Notes: generated from the sequence alone by a model not told the origin. 64,000 nt of DNA from Leptidea sinapis (GCF_905404315.1 NC_066282.1:4612501-4676500); one strand, 5' to 3'; shown: positions 1 to 10,929, numbered from the stretch's first letter. Translations and numbers: made by a program.

Positions 1-300
1 ACAAAAAAGTACTAGCTATAAGAACAACCTTTCTGAGAGAAGTACCAAAAAAATGCGTCACGCCATGCCAAAAAACTTGTTTAACTTCAAAGAAAAGTGG
101 TAGTTCAAAAAGGCTCGGCAGTGTTAACTATAACCAACAGCAATCATTAGCAACCTACAAATAAGACTTAAGGATATGTGTAACAGGATTAAGTAGTGTT
201 CATAGCTTGAAATGCTATACTTTCACCATAAAACTTGTCTAAAAACACCATGTTTGCGTGTTTTCTGCTTACTCTTCGCCTTTAAGACGTTCGGTTCTTT

Positions 301-327
301 CCGGCGTAATTATCCCAATTACGCCGG
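301..327. repeat. Small perfect hairpin
   Basis: CCGGCGTAATT (301-311) and its complement (317-327) around loop ATCCC. No associated gene. Confidence 0.85.
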
Positions 328-369
328 TTAATTATAGTCTAACGTCCAATTTTTTATGCGTTAGATTTA

Positions 370-607
370 CAAGAGCGACATCTCAAGTCAATTTCCTAAT
401 ATACAAATATTGGGGTTAAGCAGGTTATAAGCTGTAAAGTAGATCCTGTAGATGAAGCCACAACCTGAGAGTTGAACAAAGAATACAAAATTTTATAACG
501 ATACGTCACTCGAACGGTTAGCCCAGTTGGCAGCGCACTGGCACGGAACGCCAGAGGGTTCGAGTCCCGCATCGTTCATAAAATTTTGTTTTCAAATTTT
601 ATTTGTC
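370..607 (+). repeat. tRNA-containing dispersed element, copy 1
   Basis: It starts GAGCGACATCTC, passes AAGCCACAACCTGAGAGTTG, a tRNA-like core at 512-577 and a tail AAAATTTTGTTTTCAAATTTTATTTG. The same modules recur at 2000, 5541, 12227, 14395, 26955, 31905, 37125 and 55395. Confidence 0.85.
512..577 (+). other. tRNA-like sequence within the dispersed element (not a tRNA gene)
   Basis: It has acceptor arms GAACGGT and ATCGTTC, an A box TAGCCCAGTTGG, anticodon stem CTGGC/GCCAG around loop ACGGAAC, and B box GGTTCGAGTCC. The variable and T arms are shortened, and it is part of a repeat, so it is a pol III-type promoter relic rather than a gene. Confidence 0.8.
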
Positions 608-1999
608 ACAGAATATGAATAACTTTATGATTTTTTAAAAGTAATTATAAATCCATGATGTAATTAATTTATTTACTACTACAGTAGGGCTCGAAAAGAA
701 CAATTTCATTTTGTAATGGTATAATGAATTACAAACGAAATCATTATGAATTATCTACACTTATGTCAACGTTCTACCATCACATAGGAAATGTTGAGTT
801 TTGATTAGAAGAAGTGGCACAATATTTAGAACTTTAGCGTTTAATAATAAATTTATAAAATTATTTCAAAGTGATGCAACAAAAAATGTATCTACTTTCT
901 GGCAGTCAGTCAGTAAATAAATTATTAGAAAAAAAATCATTTCAAAAGAATCATGAGTAAATTAGTTATATCAACCACAAATGAAGGTATTACGTAAAAA
1001 CTACCAAACATTCACAAACAAGATAACATCTAAATAGTTTTTACTGTAAAATAAAAATATAACAAAAAGTAAGTTATAATTTTGGTTAACTTCTAAGACT
1101 AAATTACAACTTATGACACGATGATATTCAAACAGTTATCGGACAGAGTAATGCCCTAACCCGCTTCGAGACCTCGCGTTTTTTAGACATCTTCACCCTC
1201 TCCTCCTGTTTATTTCTACAATAGGTATTTTTAAGTCAAAATAATATTCGTTCCGGATAAGTAATCACCAAGAAACATATACTAAAACCTTCCCCGCCGC
1301 ATCTTGCGGTAAAGTATTATTCCGTTCGGTTCAGTAATTTTCGCAGAACGTAGGTCACACTAAAAGTTTTGCGTAACTTAAAAATACAAAATGTTATTAA
1401 CAAAATATTATGTTTATTGCTTTTCAAAATAGTCTCCTTTCATCACGAGGAATCAGGTTAAACAGCTCTTCGGAACACTCCCCGTGATAAATGCGGTAGA
1501 AGACACACAATGGAGCGACGTCTCTCGCCAACTCAATTGAGCAACAAAAAGTATATGTTTATTTAATGGCCACAAACTTGGAGAATAAGATTGAACCTCT
1601 TTATAATGAAACGCGAAAACCAGAATAACACAAACCACATCATAATCTTTATTTCGTTACAAGCAGCAACCATTCCTCTATAAATTACGAGTTTCTCTAC
1701 ATAATAAATTGAATAAGCTGTACGGAAACATTATGGTAACGATGAAAGAAATTAAACATCTTGCAGAGAGTAATAATTGTTTCCGATTGGCGAAAAATAA
1801 TTAAGAAAACTCCATTAATTACTGTTGTAGACTCGAACGCTAAATCAAATTCGATTTAGTAATTGCTTTCGGAATACATTTTTTTCAAGATTCTATTTGC
1901 GGTAGTTATTTGTTTCATTACTAAGATTATAAATCTTTATTATTTCTATGGCTAATGGTTTTACGCGCTATAACAGGCGCTATATAACTATTTATGTTG
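608..1999. other. AT-rich stretch without recognised content
   Basis: No splice-supported exon, RNA gene or recognised transposon on either strand. Short ORFs here have no protein-like character. Confidence 0.5.
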
Positions 2000-2250
2000 T
2001 CAGCACCGGTATGGAACGCCGGAGGTCGTGGGTTCGAATCCCGCATCGTTCATAAAATTTTGTTTTTCAAATTTTATTTGTGTATTAATCCTAGAAGTGG
2101 GGGTTATCACTTTAAAAACATTACATATTGTTCACAAGAGCGACATCTCTAATCAATTTCCCAATATGGAAATATTGGGGTTGAGCAGGTTAACAACTGT
2201 AGAATAGATCCTGTAGATGAAGCCACAACCTGAGAGTTGAACAAAACAAA
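2000..2250 (+). repeat. tRNA-containing dispersed element, copy 2, rearranged
   Basis: The 3' half of the tRNA-like core (stem CCGGT/GCCGG, T arm GTGGG/CCCGC) is followed by the AAATTTTATTTG tail, the terminal repeat GGGGTTATCACTTTAAAAAC, and then the GAGCGACATC module that precedes the core in copy 1. Confidence 0.8.
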
Positions 2251-3346
2251 CAGAATCTTATTTATGTGTGTATTTATGATGTGTTTTGATTTAATAAAAT
2301 GGCCACTGGTTGCTAATAGTAGTAGTAGATTTTATTTTACTACTAGCAAAATGAGACACGTTATACTGATGTTAATTTTTATAATGGATTCAGTTAAAAT
2401 ATATCGGGTTATATTTATGATTGTACAAAATAGACTTTTTTTTTTAATATTTTAAAAAATAAATATAAAAAAAAACAACCGACTTTAAAAAAATGACTCC
2501 AAAACAATAGATATAATATTCTATAAAAATATTTGCGTATATTTATACAATCTAATTAATTTATTAGTTTTAATTATTGTTAGTTTTGGATTAATTGTCA
2601 TTGTCATAGACCAAATTGCAATGCACACGGGAAGCACCAGCTGTCAAATAAAAAAAAGAATCATCAAAATCAAAAATAACATACATAAAAAATAAAGTCG
2701 AATTTAGAACCTTCGCCTTTTTTGAATTCGGTTAAAAATTTTGCGGTTAACATGATCCACTCTGCTGTTCCAATTTTCGATTTCGCGTCCAAGAATTTCG
2801 TGTGGCATTTGACTAATAACGCGAGAAATGTTGGCATCCATCTTGTGGTCTCCATGTTTGAATACTTATGTGTCAGTTTACACAGTTATCGATTAAGCGC
2901 ATCATGAACCATATACGGACGTTTTCTATATCCTATCTATCCTTAGTTTAACTTAATAGAGGTAGACAAATCTATCATTTTACGCTTACTTACATTTCAA
3001 TAACCTATTGACATAAAGCATTGGACTATAACTACACTGGCCTTCAAAAGTAAGTATCACACTTTTAAAATTGGGATAACGTTTTAAGTTCACAAGATAT
3101 ACTTTCGAAATAAAAAGGACTCCAAAGAGAATTTAATTTTGTACATAAAAACTTTATAGTCGGTAACCTTCTTTTAAGAATTGGCTGAAAAAAATCTTCA
3201 AAAACAAAACCATTCCTTTTTCAAAGTGGACGTTTCCGAATTACAATTTTACCATTCACATTTTCCTTTCTGTTTTAAATTTTTTTCAAGATCGATGGGT
3301 CTTGTTTTAAAAATTTATGCTAAAAAGCACATAACATTTATTTATC

Positions 3347-4408
3347 ATGCCTCTTTCAGTTGAAGAATGTGCTAGGATCATGGCTTTTCTGGAACTAGGC
3401 ATCAGTATGCGTCGCACTGCAAGAATGGTGCGTGTGAGGGTACGAACGGTCCATAAGGTAAAGCGAAGGTACGAAGAGACTGGACACCATCTGAGGAGAC
3501 CTTGTAATGGCAGACCCAGGTGTACCAGTGCCCGAGAAGATCGTTATATTATTTCCACTGTGTCAAGAAATCGCCACCAAAATGCAGTTGAAGTCCAGCA
3601 ACAGCTACTTCAGACCCGGAGGGACTACATTAGTGACAGTACAGTGAGAAGAAGACTTGCTGAAGCAAATTTGAAACCCAAAAGACCAGCGAGTGGCCCA
3701 AAACTCGAGAGACAGCATCGAGTAGCGAGACTGCGATACGCCCGTGAACACATGCAGTGGGATGAAGAAGAATGGTCAAGAATTTTGTTTGCAGATGAGT
3801 CTCGATTCTCCCTTTACACTTCTGATGGAAGGCGAAGTGTTTACAGGCGACCTGGTGAGCGATACCTTCAAGCCTGCATCTCAGAAAGAGTCCAATACGG
3901 TGGAGGCAGTGTACATGTATGGGCTGGCATATCTTCAGAAGGTCGCACAGAGCTAGTAGCCATAGAAAATGGCACCCTCACTGGGAAAAGATATGCTCAA
4001 GAGATTCACAATGAGTTTGCAGGGCCGTATTTAGCAAATATGGGTGATGGATCGATGCTGATTCATGATAATGCCCGGCCACACACGGCTCATATCGTAC
4101 AAGAGTATATTCAGGAGGTCGGTATCAGCGTGATGGCTTGGCCATCAAGAAGTCCTGATCTCAACCCGATTGAACACGCCTGGGATGAGCTTGGGAGGCT
4201 AGTCAGAAATCGCAGACCACCACCTACTACCCTCAGGGCACTAAAGCAGGCCCTGGTAGAAAAATGGGAGAATATTCCCCAACATCGGCTCCGAAACCTA
4301 GTGTTCAGTATGCCAAACCGGCTCGAAAGCTGTAATCAGAGCTCGAGGATATTGCATCCTCGAGCTCTGATTACAGCTTACTATTACCAGTTATTAAAAA
4401 CTAAATAA
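3347..4408 (+). CDS. Tc1-like transposase, intact
   Basis: Known: Tc1 transposases cut and paste their element by a DDE metal-ion mechanism in the nucleus. Seen: 353 codons, the usual Tc1 length or slightly longer. An N-terminal bipartite helix-turn-helix region spans about residues 1-110 (MPLSVEECARIMAFLELGIS; GRPRCTSAREDRYI). The catalytic triad is D150 (FADESRFS), D241 (HDNARPHTA) and E276 (SPDLNPIEHAW), with 34 residues between the last two, so DD34E. The C-terminus is odd: after SMPNRLES the usual basic tail is replaced by text encoded by a perfect palindrome. The start is the first ATG after the 5' TIR and precedes the helix-turn-helix by a few residues. Confidence 0.95.
   Translation: MPLSVEECARIMAFLELGISMRRTARMVRVRVRTVHKVKRRYEETGHHLRRPCNGRPRCTSAREDRYIISTVSRNRHQNAVEVQQQLLQTRRDYISDSTVRRRLAEANLKPKRPASGPKLERQHRVARLRYAREHMQWDEEEWSRILFADESRFSLYTSDGRRSVYRRPGERYLQACISERVQYGGGSVHVWAGISSEGRTELVAIENGTLTGKRYAQEIHNEFAGPYLANMGDGSMLIHDNARPHTAHIVQEYIQEVGISVMAWPSRSPDLNPIEHAWDELGRLVRNRRPPPTTLRALKQALVEKWENIPQHRLRNLVFSMPNRLESCNQSSRILHPRALITAYYYQLLKTK
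4327..4379. repeat. Perfect 24-bp inverted repeat inside the transposase 3' end
   Basis: Arms 4327-4350 and 4356-4379 are exactly complementary around a 5-nt loop ATTGC. The palindrome covers the codons that would encode the transposase C-terminus. Confidence 0.95.
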
Positions 4409-4635
4409 CATGAAATACATTTTAGTTGAATTTTTTACACTAAACTAAAAATGTCTATTTTCATTGTTTTATCTTTATTAAGTTAAAAATGTTACTACTG
4501 TATAATTTTAGTTTCTAAGAATCAAAGCCTATAAAATTTGCAACAAAACGTTTTTAATCTTAAATCTCTACCTACTATAGTTAAGAAAAAAAATTAATTT
4601 GAAAAGTGTGATACTTACTTTTGCAGGCCAGTGTA

Positions 4636-5540
4636 TATTGGTCATAAATATGGATTGATAAGATCTTGTCATAAAATGGTGACAACACGGTATCCGTAAC
4701 TAGAGATACGTTATTGAAAATGGCCGATAAAGAGCAACAAGCCTAAACAACATCCTAGAAAGTTGTAAATCACGTAAACTCGTTTATAATTGAAGATGAA
4801 CAATCCTTAAATTAGGGGAAGAACGTTCTTAATCATAGAAATGCATTAATAATATTGAGTAGGCCATTAATTACACAACTTTACAACCAACGCGGTCAAT
4901 AGAGGGTGAGAGATCAAAGTTTTCGTTCAACAATAGAAGTAATATGAGGGCAAAGGTTTATACAAAAACTATTGGAACTCTCCGACACAATAGAGCATCA
5001 TATTTCGTACGCTGTCTTGGGAAATGTTTTCTCAAAGTTTGCTGTAAATATACTTATATTGAATAGAGCTTTTATCCAGATATCCAGATGAAATGCAAGC
5101 TTATTATCTATACTGTAAAATACTTTTGTTAAGTCCTGTGATATCGTAAAACACGACAAAATCCTCTGCCTTGGTATTGGTTACATCTTATGAAAAATAA
5201 TCCGGGTAAATAAAGTAAATGCTGGGAAAAGCTATAGAGCTATTCGATTTGAATAAGATGCTAGAAATCTAGTTTGATTTCAACAAAGCAAACATTTTAT
5301 ATTTTTCTTGAATAACAACTTCATGAACTATTGTGAATTTAGAATGAGCTGTGAATAGCGTTCAGTATGAGAGCTCACTACACTTGAATAATATGTGACG
5401 TGTAATGTTTCATGTATAGGCAACAGTCTTATTTCCTCTTTCATTATTGGCTGACTAGTAAATCACCCTGACTTTTACTGATAATGCATTGAACACCAAG
5501 AGCGATGTTAGTTAGCGATTTCAATGATAATATTATGTGT
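4636..5540. other. AT-rich stretch without recognised content
   Basis: Between the Tc1 element and the minisatellite element. Nothing recognised. Confidence 0.5.
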
Positions 5541-5975
5541 ACAATTTGTTATTTTTAAAGTGATAACCCTCACTTGTGGGGTTAGTTACACAAATAAAAT
5601 GTATAAACAAAATTTATGAACGATGCGGGGCTCAAACCCGCGATCTCTTGCGTTCCGTGCGAGTGCTCTTCCACATAGACACACAGAAAATCCTATAGGA
5701 GGAGGATATTTCAGTCTATGGAAGAAATCCCATAAGTGAAGGATATTTCGGTCTAAGAAAGATATCCTGTACATGAAAAATATTTCTGTCTATGGAAAAT
5801 ATCCTGTAAGTGAATAAAAAGTAAATTCATGAAAGTGACGTTTTAAAATTAAAGATATTTGAGCCTCTCGGATGATATTATAACATTACACAAAATTTTG
5901 TTTTCAAATTTAATTGTGTATTAATCCCCGAAGTGAGGGTTATCATGAGGGTATTTTAAAAACATAACAAATTGT
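5541..5975. repeat. tRNA-element copy with inverted ends enclosing a minisatellite
   Basis: The left end ACAATTTGTTATTTTTAAAG..GATAACCCTCACTT and the right end AGTGAGGGTTATC..AACATAACAAATTGT are inverted copies. A - strand tRNA-like core (about 5615-5675) and a 3 x 37-bp tandem repeat lie between. Confidence 0.75.
5704..5814. repeat. Minisatellite, three 37-bp units
   Basis: Units at 5704-5740, 5741-5777 and 5778-5814 share the pattern GATATTTC-GTCTA--GAA--AATCC-(T)A(A)--TGAA with a few differences each. A partial unit precedes at about 5673. Confidence 0.9.
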
Positions 5976-6484
5976 TTAGATTATTACATTAGTGAAGATT
6001 TAAGTGAAGGATATTACGCCTTATTTTCCCATTATAATCCCCTATATGCCCATTCCAAATGTTATTGAAATAATTTACTAAGAATACATTTAACATCTAT
6101 CAAATATACTTTATATGTAGTAATAAATATTAAAATAAAAACCAGGTTCAGTTGTAATATAAATGTAATACTTTTGCATTTCTTTCAATGGTTTAAATCA
6201 ACATTTCCCATAAATACAATCCATGATATATTGATGCTGTGTAGCAATGACGCAGGTATCGGGGAATTGGAAAAGTTAAAGAGGCTGTCAGAAAGTTTTG
6301 CAGAGATTTTGCCCCAATACTTTCTCACTTAATACCTAATTATTTTTACTGTGGAAACTTCTCGACCAATGTGGACTCTTGGGCAGTTTTATAAACATTC
6401 AGACATTTTAATAGGCCGCTTTGATTGTATATAGTAAAGTTATAAAGTAAATAAGTAATACATAAATTTTAAAAATAAATATCG

Positions 6485-6765
6485 TTGTCCGAAATAGCTG
6501 CAAGACCCTGGGTCTCCAGTAGCTAATTAGGCGCGTAGAAAATACTTTGAGTTTTTCATTGCTTCTGGGCCCCATGGGCCAAGTGTCTCGACACCAAACG
6601 GTACAAAGATATAAGACTCACTGAGAATCAAACGACTTTTGCTGTCTTCCACATTCGAAGTAGTATCCCAAGCACCTGCTGATGTGGTTTGGACATGATA
6701 AGGAGCCAGATTGTCGACGCAAGTCTGTGCCACATCAGCACATCAATTATTCTTGTAAATGTTGC
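6485..6765 (-). pseudogene. LINE reverse-transcriptase C-terminus fragment
   Basis: It encodes TCVDNLAPYHVQTTSAGAW and SESYIFVPFGVETLGPWGPE, the same domain as the larger remnant at 24215-25093. 5' truncated; cut on the right by sequence leading into the SWIM/THAP transposon. Confidence 0.75.
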
Positions 6766-7087
6766 TCTGCACAATTGGGTTTTTGAAAAAAAAAAATTAT
6801 TGATTTTTTTTATGTATTTTAAAACTTTATTATTAATAATATTGATATTTAATGCAAAAAACTTCAAAAAAATTTTTTTCAATTAATTATAAACAATTAA
6901 AAATTGATGAAATTTAAATAAAAATCACGTGACTATAAACGCGCCATGATTGGTCACCATAGTTGTGACGTCATAATGTTATAGCTATTTAATAACAGTA
7001 CAGCGTTTACGCCTATTACACGTGTCTAGACAATAATATTAAAAATTTATTGCTAAAATACGAGTTGTTAGTTGGTTTCCATTAGCT

Positions 7088-7218
7088 ATGTGTGATAAAG
7101 GATTTATTAAGGCAAAGTCTGATAATATTCCTGATGTTGATATATTTATGATCACCGATTTTTTAAAAAATGACGTTCGGTTTAATTCTGCTGAAGTTCG
7201 AGGTGCCAAGGCATCAAG
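7088..7218 (+). CDS. SWIM-domain transposon protein, exon 1
   Basis: ATG at 7088 opens MCDKGFIKAKSDNIPDVDIF; donor GTAAGT at 7219. It matches the N-terminus of insect proteins with a SWIM finger before a YqaJ-type nuclease. It is preceded by a TGACGTCA motif at 6966, likely promoter of the element. Confidence 0.75.
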
Positions 7219-7311
7219 GTAAGTTTGTTAAAAAATAATATAATAAATGAAAATATTTAATTATTTATTCTCCATTACATTAAATATAATTATTTATTTC
7301 ATAAATTGCAG

Positions 7312-7508
7312 AGCATCGCGTGAGAGTTACGGCGACAAAGCTATAGGTTATGTTCAACTAAGTCGTAAAAATAATATTTGTATTGTGAAAGGACGGGTAT
7401 GTCCAGAACACCGAGTTCGGAGTAAAGCTTATTCAGTTACTTTAACTATTAATGAAAAGTCAAAAAAAATTCAGGATGTTCAATGCCATGACTGTGCAGC
7501 TTCAGCAG
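7312..7508 (+). CDS. SWIM-domain transposon protein, exon 2
   Basis: Acceptor ATAAATTGCAG, donor GTAATT. It encodes GYVQLSRKNNICIVKGRV and the first half of the SWIM finger, CHDCAASAG. Phase matches exons 1 and 3. Confidence 0.78.
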
Positions 7509-7582
7509 GTAATTTATACTCCTATTAAATTTAAGTTTTTTGATGTTGTAAGCAATAATAATCTTTTATATGGTGTCTACAG

Positions 7583-7764
7583 GTGGTTGCAAACATGCAT
7601 TAGCATTACTTATGTGGACCCATCGTAGAAGTGAAGATCCGACACCAACAGAAGTCGCTTGCTATTGGAAAAAATCTCGATTATCAGGCATTGGTACAGT
7701 TATAAAATATATTGAAGCAGAAAAACTGACAAAAAAAACCTCTACTACTCTACGATTAGGTTGA
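7583..7764 (+). CDS. SWIM-domain transposon protein, exon 3, truncated
   Basis: Acceptor GTGTCTACAG. It completes the zinc ligands with GCKHALALLMW, giving a CxC..CxH-type SWIM. After KLTKKTSTTLR the reading runs into antisense THAP-gene sequence and stops at TGA 7762-7764. The full family continues here into a nuclease domain, so the 169-residue product is a fragment and probably without enzyme activity. Confidence 0.75.
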
Positions 7765-7856
7765 CAGTCAAACTTGTGTGGTACCACATCAATTTTAATC
7801 TTTGCTTTACCTCCCATCGTTGTATAATAAATGTAATTTTCCATGTCATCTTTCAA
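7752..7856 (-). pseudogene. THAP protein exon 2, cut off by internal deletion
   Basis: Acceptor T-run plus AG before 7856. It encodes LKDDMENYIYYTTMGGKAK and VVPHKFDCQPNR, the end of a THAP domain with the conserved VPxxF motif. Beyond 7752 it runs into the antisense of the SWIM gene, so the catalytic part is missing. Confidence 0.65.
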
Positions 7857-8217
7857 CTAAAAAAAAAAACAGAAATCATAAGAATTATTTATATGTTATT
7901 ATAACAACAGAAAAACCACCATAACATAAAATTTAAAAAAATTTCATACTATAGTCAAATACATAACTTCGAACGTTATAAAATTATAAATATATCAAAT
8001 TGAATCCCAATCATTAGATAAAGATACATAAATTTATTATTTAAGCACTTTAATTTATCAATAAAAATTTTTTTTAATGCTATGATTTTAAAGGTTATGA
8101 TTTGGAGTCCAGTTAAAAAAATTTATTTACTGAACTTTACTTAAATATATAATAATTATTTGATTTATATACTTAGATAAATAATAATTAATAAAAATGT
8201 TATTAAGAAATACTTAC

Positions 8218-8406
8218 ATCGAAATGATCTTCACAACAAAAAAAATTCGATTTTGTTTGGGGATTATCACGGTGCACTGCTTGAAACCATTTATTTCGAC
8301 GTTTGTCATCTTGGGGAACATTTAAAAACATTTTATCAGGAGTTGCCTTTGTAGTATTCTTACATAATGGTACAAAACAAGAACGATAACTTTTGAGGTT
8401 CGACAT
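8218..8406 (-). CDS. THAP zinc-finger protein of the transposon, exon 1
   Basis: ATG at 8406. The 63 codons hold a THAP C2CH finger: CFVPLC, then FLNVPQDDKRRNKWF and CCEDHFD. Donor GTAAGT on the - strand at 8217-8212. THAP domains bind DNA at transposon ends. The exon ends inside the domain, which continues at 7856. Confidence 0.82.
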
Positions 8407-8849
8407 TTTTAATATAAATTTAAATATTTAATAATGACAACAAAATTAAATAGATCAAAACACTGTATTTATTATTTTTCTATCAACTGCAATGAGTGAA
8501 AACTAACATTATGACGTCACACGCGCTCGGGTTTGTTCGGGAGTTGTCGGCGTGTCTTCGGTACTGGATTCAAAAATTTTTTTTTATTTTGAAATAACTT
8601 TTGAATTATTGCGAAAAAAAAAATAAATAGTTTTGTTATAAAACTAATATATAATCTTTCCATTTATCACAAAAAAAATTTTTTTTCAAAAACCCAATTG
8701 CCCTCCCTAATAGCCTGAACACATGGTCGGATTTGGAAAAGCCGGACTATCGGACAGTACGGTGGGCGCCTCGCACCCATTTTCTTTTTAAATAAATATT
8801 GACACACTTTTACACTAATTATCTTTCCACAATATGCTGAAGTAGGATG

Positions 8850-9103
8850 CTGGAATTCTTTGGACATATTGCTCGAAAAGAGGGTCATAATTTGGAACAG
8901 CTGATGGTGACAGGCAAGGTAGATGGCAGGGCAGGCAGGAACGTCCCAGAGGACGCAGACCCACGAGATGGTCGGACCAAATATGATCTGCTCTAAACAT
9001 CAACTTCCATGATGCCCTTCATAAGGCTAAAGATCGCAGCAGATGGAGGGGAATCGTACGGGAGAAACTGATGCAGCGGGGGAGTCACGACCCTCAGTAA
9101 TGA
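8850..9103 (+). pseudogene. RTE-type LINE ORF, C-terminal fragment
   Basis: It encodes RMLEFFGHIARKEGHNLEQL and, after a frameshift, RGRRPTRWSDQI, RWRGIVREKLMQRGSHDPQ and a stop. This is the familiar end of RTE-like endonuclease/reverse-transcriptase proteins. One frameshift and one internal stop. Confidence 0.75.
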
Positions 9104-9164
9104 GGAAAACGACGTGAGGAGAAGGAGGGAAGTGGATCTTGAACAACCAATTATATTCATCATA

Positions 9165-9290
9165 TAAATGTTTGCACCTACCGGCATTCAAACCCGGGAC
9201 CTCTAGCTTAGTAGGCGGGGTCACTGACCACTGGGCTGTAGGGGTCGTCGTCCATTGGTCCGGGGTACTTGGTACGGTCCGGACAGTAAT
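9165..9290 (-). repeat. Degraded tRNA-derived SINE-like sequence
   Basis: TTCAAACCCGGGACCTC and GACCACTGGGCTGTA read on the - strand as a B-box-like and an A-box-like segment. Family not identified. Confidence 0.45.
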
Positions 9291-9879
9291 AATAATCATT
9301 TTGTGCGAAGGAAAATGCCACATACCATCGAATATGGTTCGATACTGTTTGGCTGGACCAAATCCGATCATGTGTTTAGGCCATTATGAAATGAAATGAA
9401 ATGAATCAAATGATTTTTTTTTTGCAGGAAACATTGTACTTAAGATGTTAACATAATATTATTGATAATCCAATATGTTTCGTCAAATGACATGCAAAAT
9501 ATGTTACAAAATTGTCTAAACACTACTGTTATACCGAAACATGTCGGATTTCACAATGCTATCATTAACATTTATAAAATTAAAATTTTAAGATATTATA
9601 ATATGAGACTCAAACCGATCTTAGTCTTACAAGCGTTACATAGCCGAGCCAAAATAAATTCCACAAAAGCCTTACGTTTTTAAATATATATTGTTTGAGT
9701 TATTATTTCATAATAATTTAACGGATAAATTTATAGGTTCGTTCCAGTTGGCATAACAGATTTTCATTTGTTAACAATATCATCGCAAATTTCCGGTCCG
9801 TACTATACCCACAAAATCATACAAGATATATCACCACTTTCTTTTTAAATACTTTTGTAATAGCAACGTTTTGCTTATT

Positions 9880-10212
9880 TGTCCATGGGCGGGTGCCTCA
9901 CCACTTGAAGTGGGAGGCTCCTTTGCACAGGATGCCGGCTAGATTTTGGGTAACATACGAGCGCCTATTTCTGCCGTGAAGCAATAATGTATAAACATTA
10001 CTGCGTTTCGCTCTGAAGAGCGACGTAGCTAGTGAAATTACTGAGCAAATGAGATAACATCTTATGTCTCAAGGTGACGAGCGCAATTGTAGTGCCGCTC
10101 AGAATTTTTGGGTTTTTCAAGAATCCTGAGCGGCATTGAATTGTAATGGGCAGGGCGTATCAATTACCATAAGCTGAACATCCTGCTCGTCTCGTCCGTT
10201 ATTTTCAATCAA
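9880..10212 (+). repeat. A-tailed SINE-like repeat, family A copy
   Basis: It shows GGAGGCTCCTTTGCACAGGA, GACGAGCGCAATTGTAGTGC, a hairpin GCCGCTCAG..CTGAGCGGC and the end CTGCTCGTCTCGTCC before an A run. Copies also at 15160 (-), 19325, 22925, 36222, 43810 (-) and 57425. Well known as a type in Lepidoptera; I do not assign a family name. Confidence 0.85.
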
Positions 10213-10569
10213 AAAAAACTTTAGATCAAAACTTGATCCTGCCTGTTTGCCCCCTCTTGAATAAATAACTAATATGAAATATAAAATAATAAATAAATTT
10301 AAAATTTGTGTTAATTTATACCCTTCTATTTAAATCATAAAATAAAACATCTAGTAATATCAGTCGTTATTGCTTGAAGTTAACAAGTTGAATTCCTAAG
10401 TACTTCGTCTATCTACAACGATGTATATTCGCAAGCCAGGGTTACAAGCTTCACTTCAAGACTCTCAACCTTGCCTTACAAATTAAGGGCTGCCACGTAA
10501 ATTTATCTAACATTTAAATTGAAGAAAGGCAAATGATAACTAAAGGAAATTCCACCTTCGCACGACACG

Positions 10570-10858
10570 CCACAAATTAGGATATCATCCCCACCATCTG
10601 GATGTGTGGCGGCCCTTCACAGTGCGGTTTTCAAGGAGCTTTCTTCCTCGTACTACTAAGCTGTGGAATGAGCTTCCTTGTGCGGTGTTTCCGGGACAAT
10701 ACGACATGGGTACCTTCAAAAAAAGCGCGTACACCTTCCTTAAAGGCCGGCAACGCTCTTGTGATTCCTCTGGTGTTGCAAGAGAATGTGGGCGGCGGTG
10801 ATCACTTAACACCAGGTGACCCGTACGCTCGTTTGTCCTCCTATCCCATAAAAAAATA
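10570..10858 (+). pseudogene. Jockey-like LINE 3' end (family B)
   Basis: The reverse-transcriptase C-terminus reads FSRSFLPRTTKLWNELPCAV and FKKSAYTFLKGRQRSC, followed by a short 3' tail ending in an A run. 5' truncated. Near-identical copies at 16215 and 45410 suggest recent activity. Confidence 0.82.
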
Positions 10859-10929
10859 AAGAAATTCCGAACTTTTTATTTTGCTGTTAAATTACATACA
10901 AACATATCTCGGGCAGTGCGGCCTTGGAC

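Larger units (their letters stand above)
3035..4633 (+). mobile_element. Complete Tc1-like DNA transposon (DD34E), 1.6 kb
   Basis: Seen: terminal inverted repeats of about 32 bp, differing at one position, start CACTGGCCT at 3035 and end AGGCCAGTG at 4633. Both ends abut a TA dinucleotide (3033-3034 and 4634-4635), the Tc1/mariner target duplication. The body holds one unbroken transposase gene. Intact ORF and near-identical ends suggest a young, possibly still active copy. Confidence 0.95.
6776..8696. mobile_element. Internally deleted two-gene DNA transposon (ISL2EU-like), 1.9 kb
   Basis: Seen: inverted ends TGGGTTTTTG plus A run at 6776 and its complement ending at 8696, each next to AT (6774-6775, 8697-8698), a possible 2-bp target duplication. 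A 16-bp subterminal inverted repeat with the core TGACGTCA lies at 6966-6981 and 8504-8519. A SWIM zinc-finger gene (+) and a THAP zinc-finger gene (-) converge and meet near 7755. Known: ISL2EU elements have 2-bp targets and encode a THAP-type transposase plus a YqaJ nuclease. Inference: the YqaJ and DDE parts were lost by one internal deletion. Kolobok is an alternative, but the TTAA target is absent. Confidence 0.7.

Noticed and set aside
512..577. Functional tRNA gene
   Set aside because: The T arm and variable loop are shortened, and the sequence recurs in at least eight places with the same flanks, so it is a repeat.
3744..3956. Second ORF inside the Tc1 element
   Set aside because: Shadow of the transposase in another frame.
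10604..10801. Small host proteins encoded by the family B ORFs
   Set aside because: The same peptide occurs at 16253 and 45466 and is a reverse-transcriptase C-terminus.
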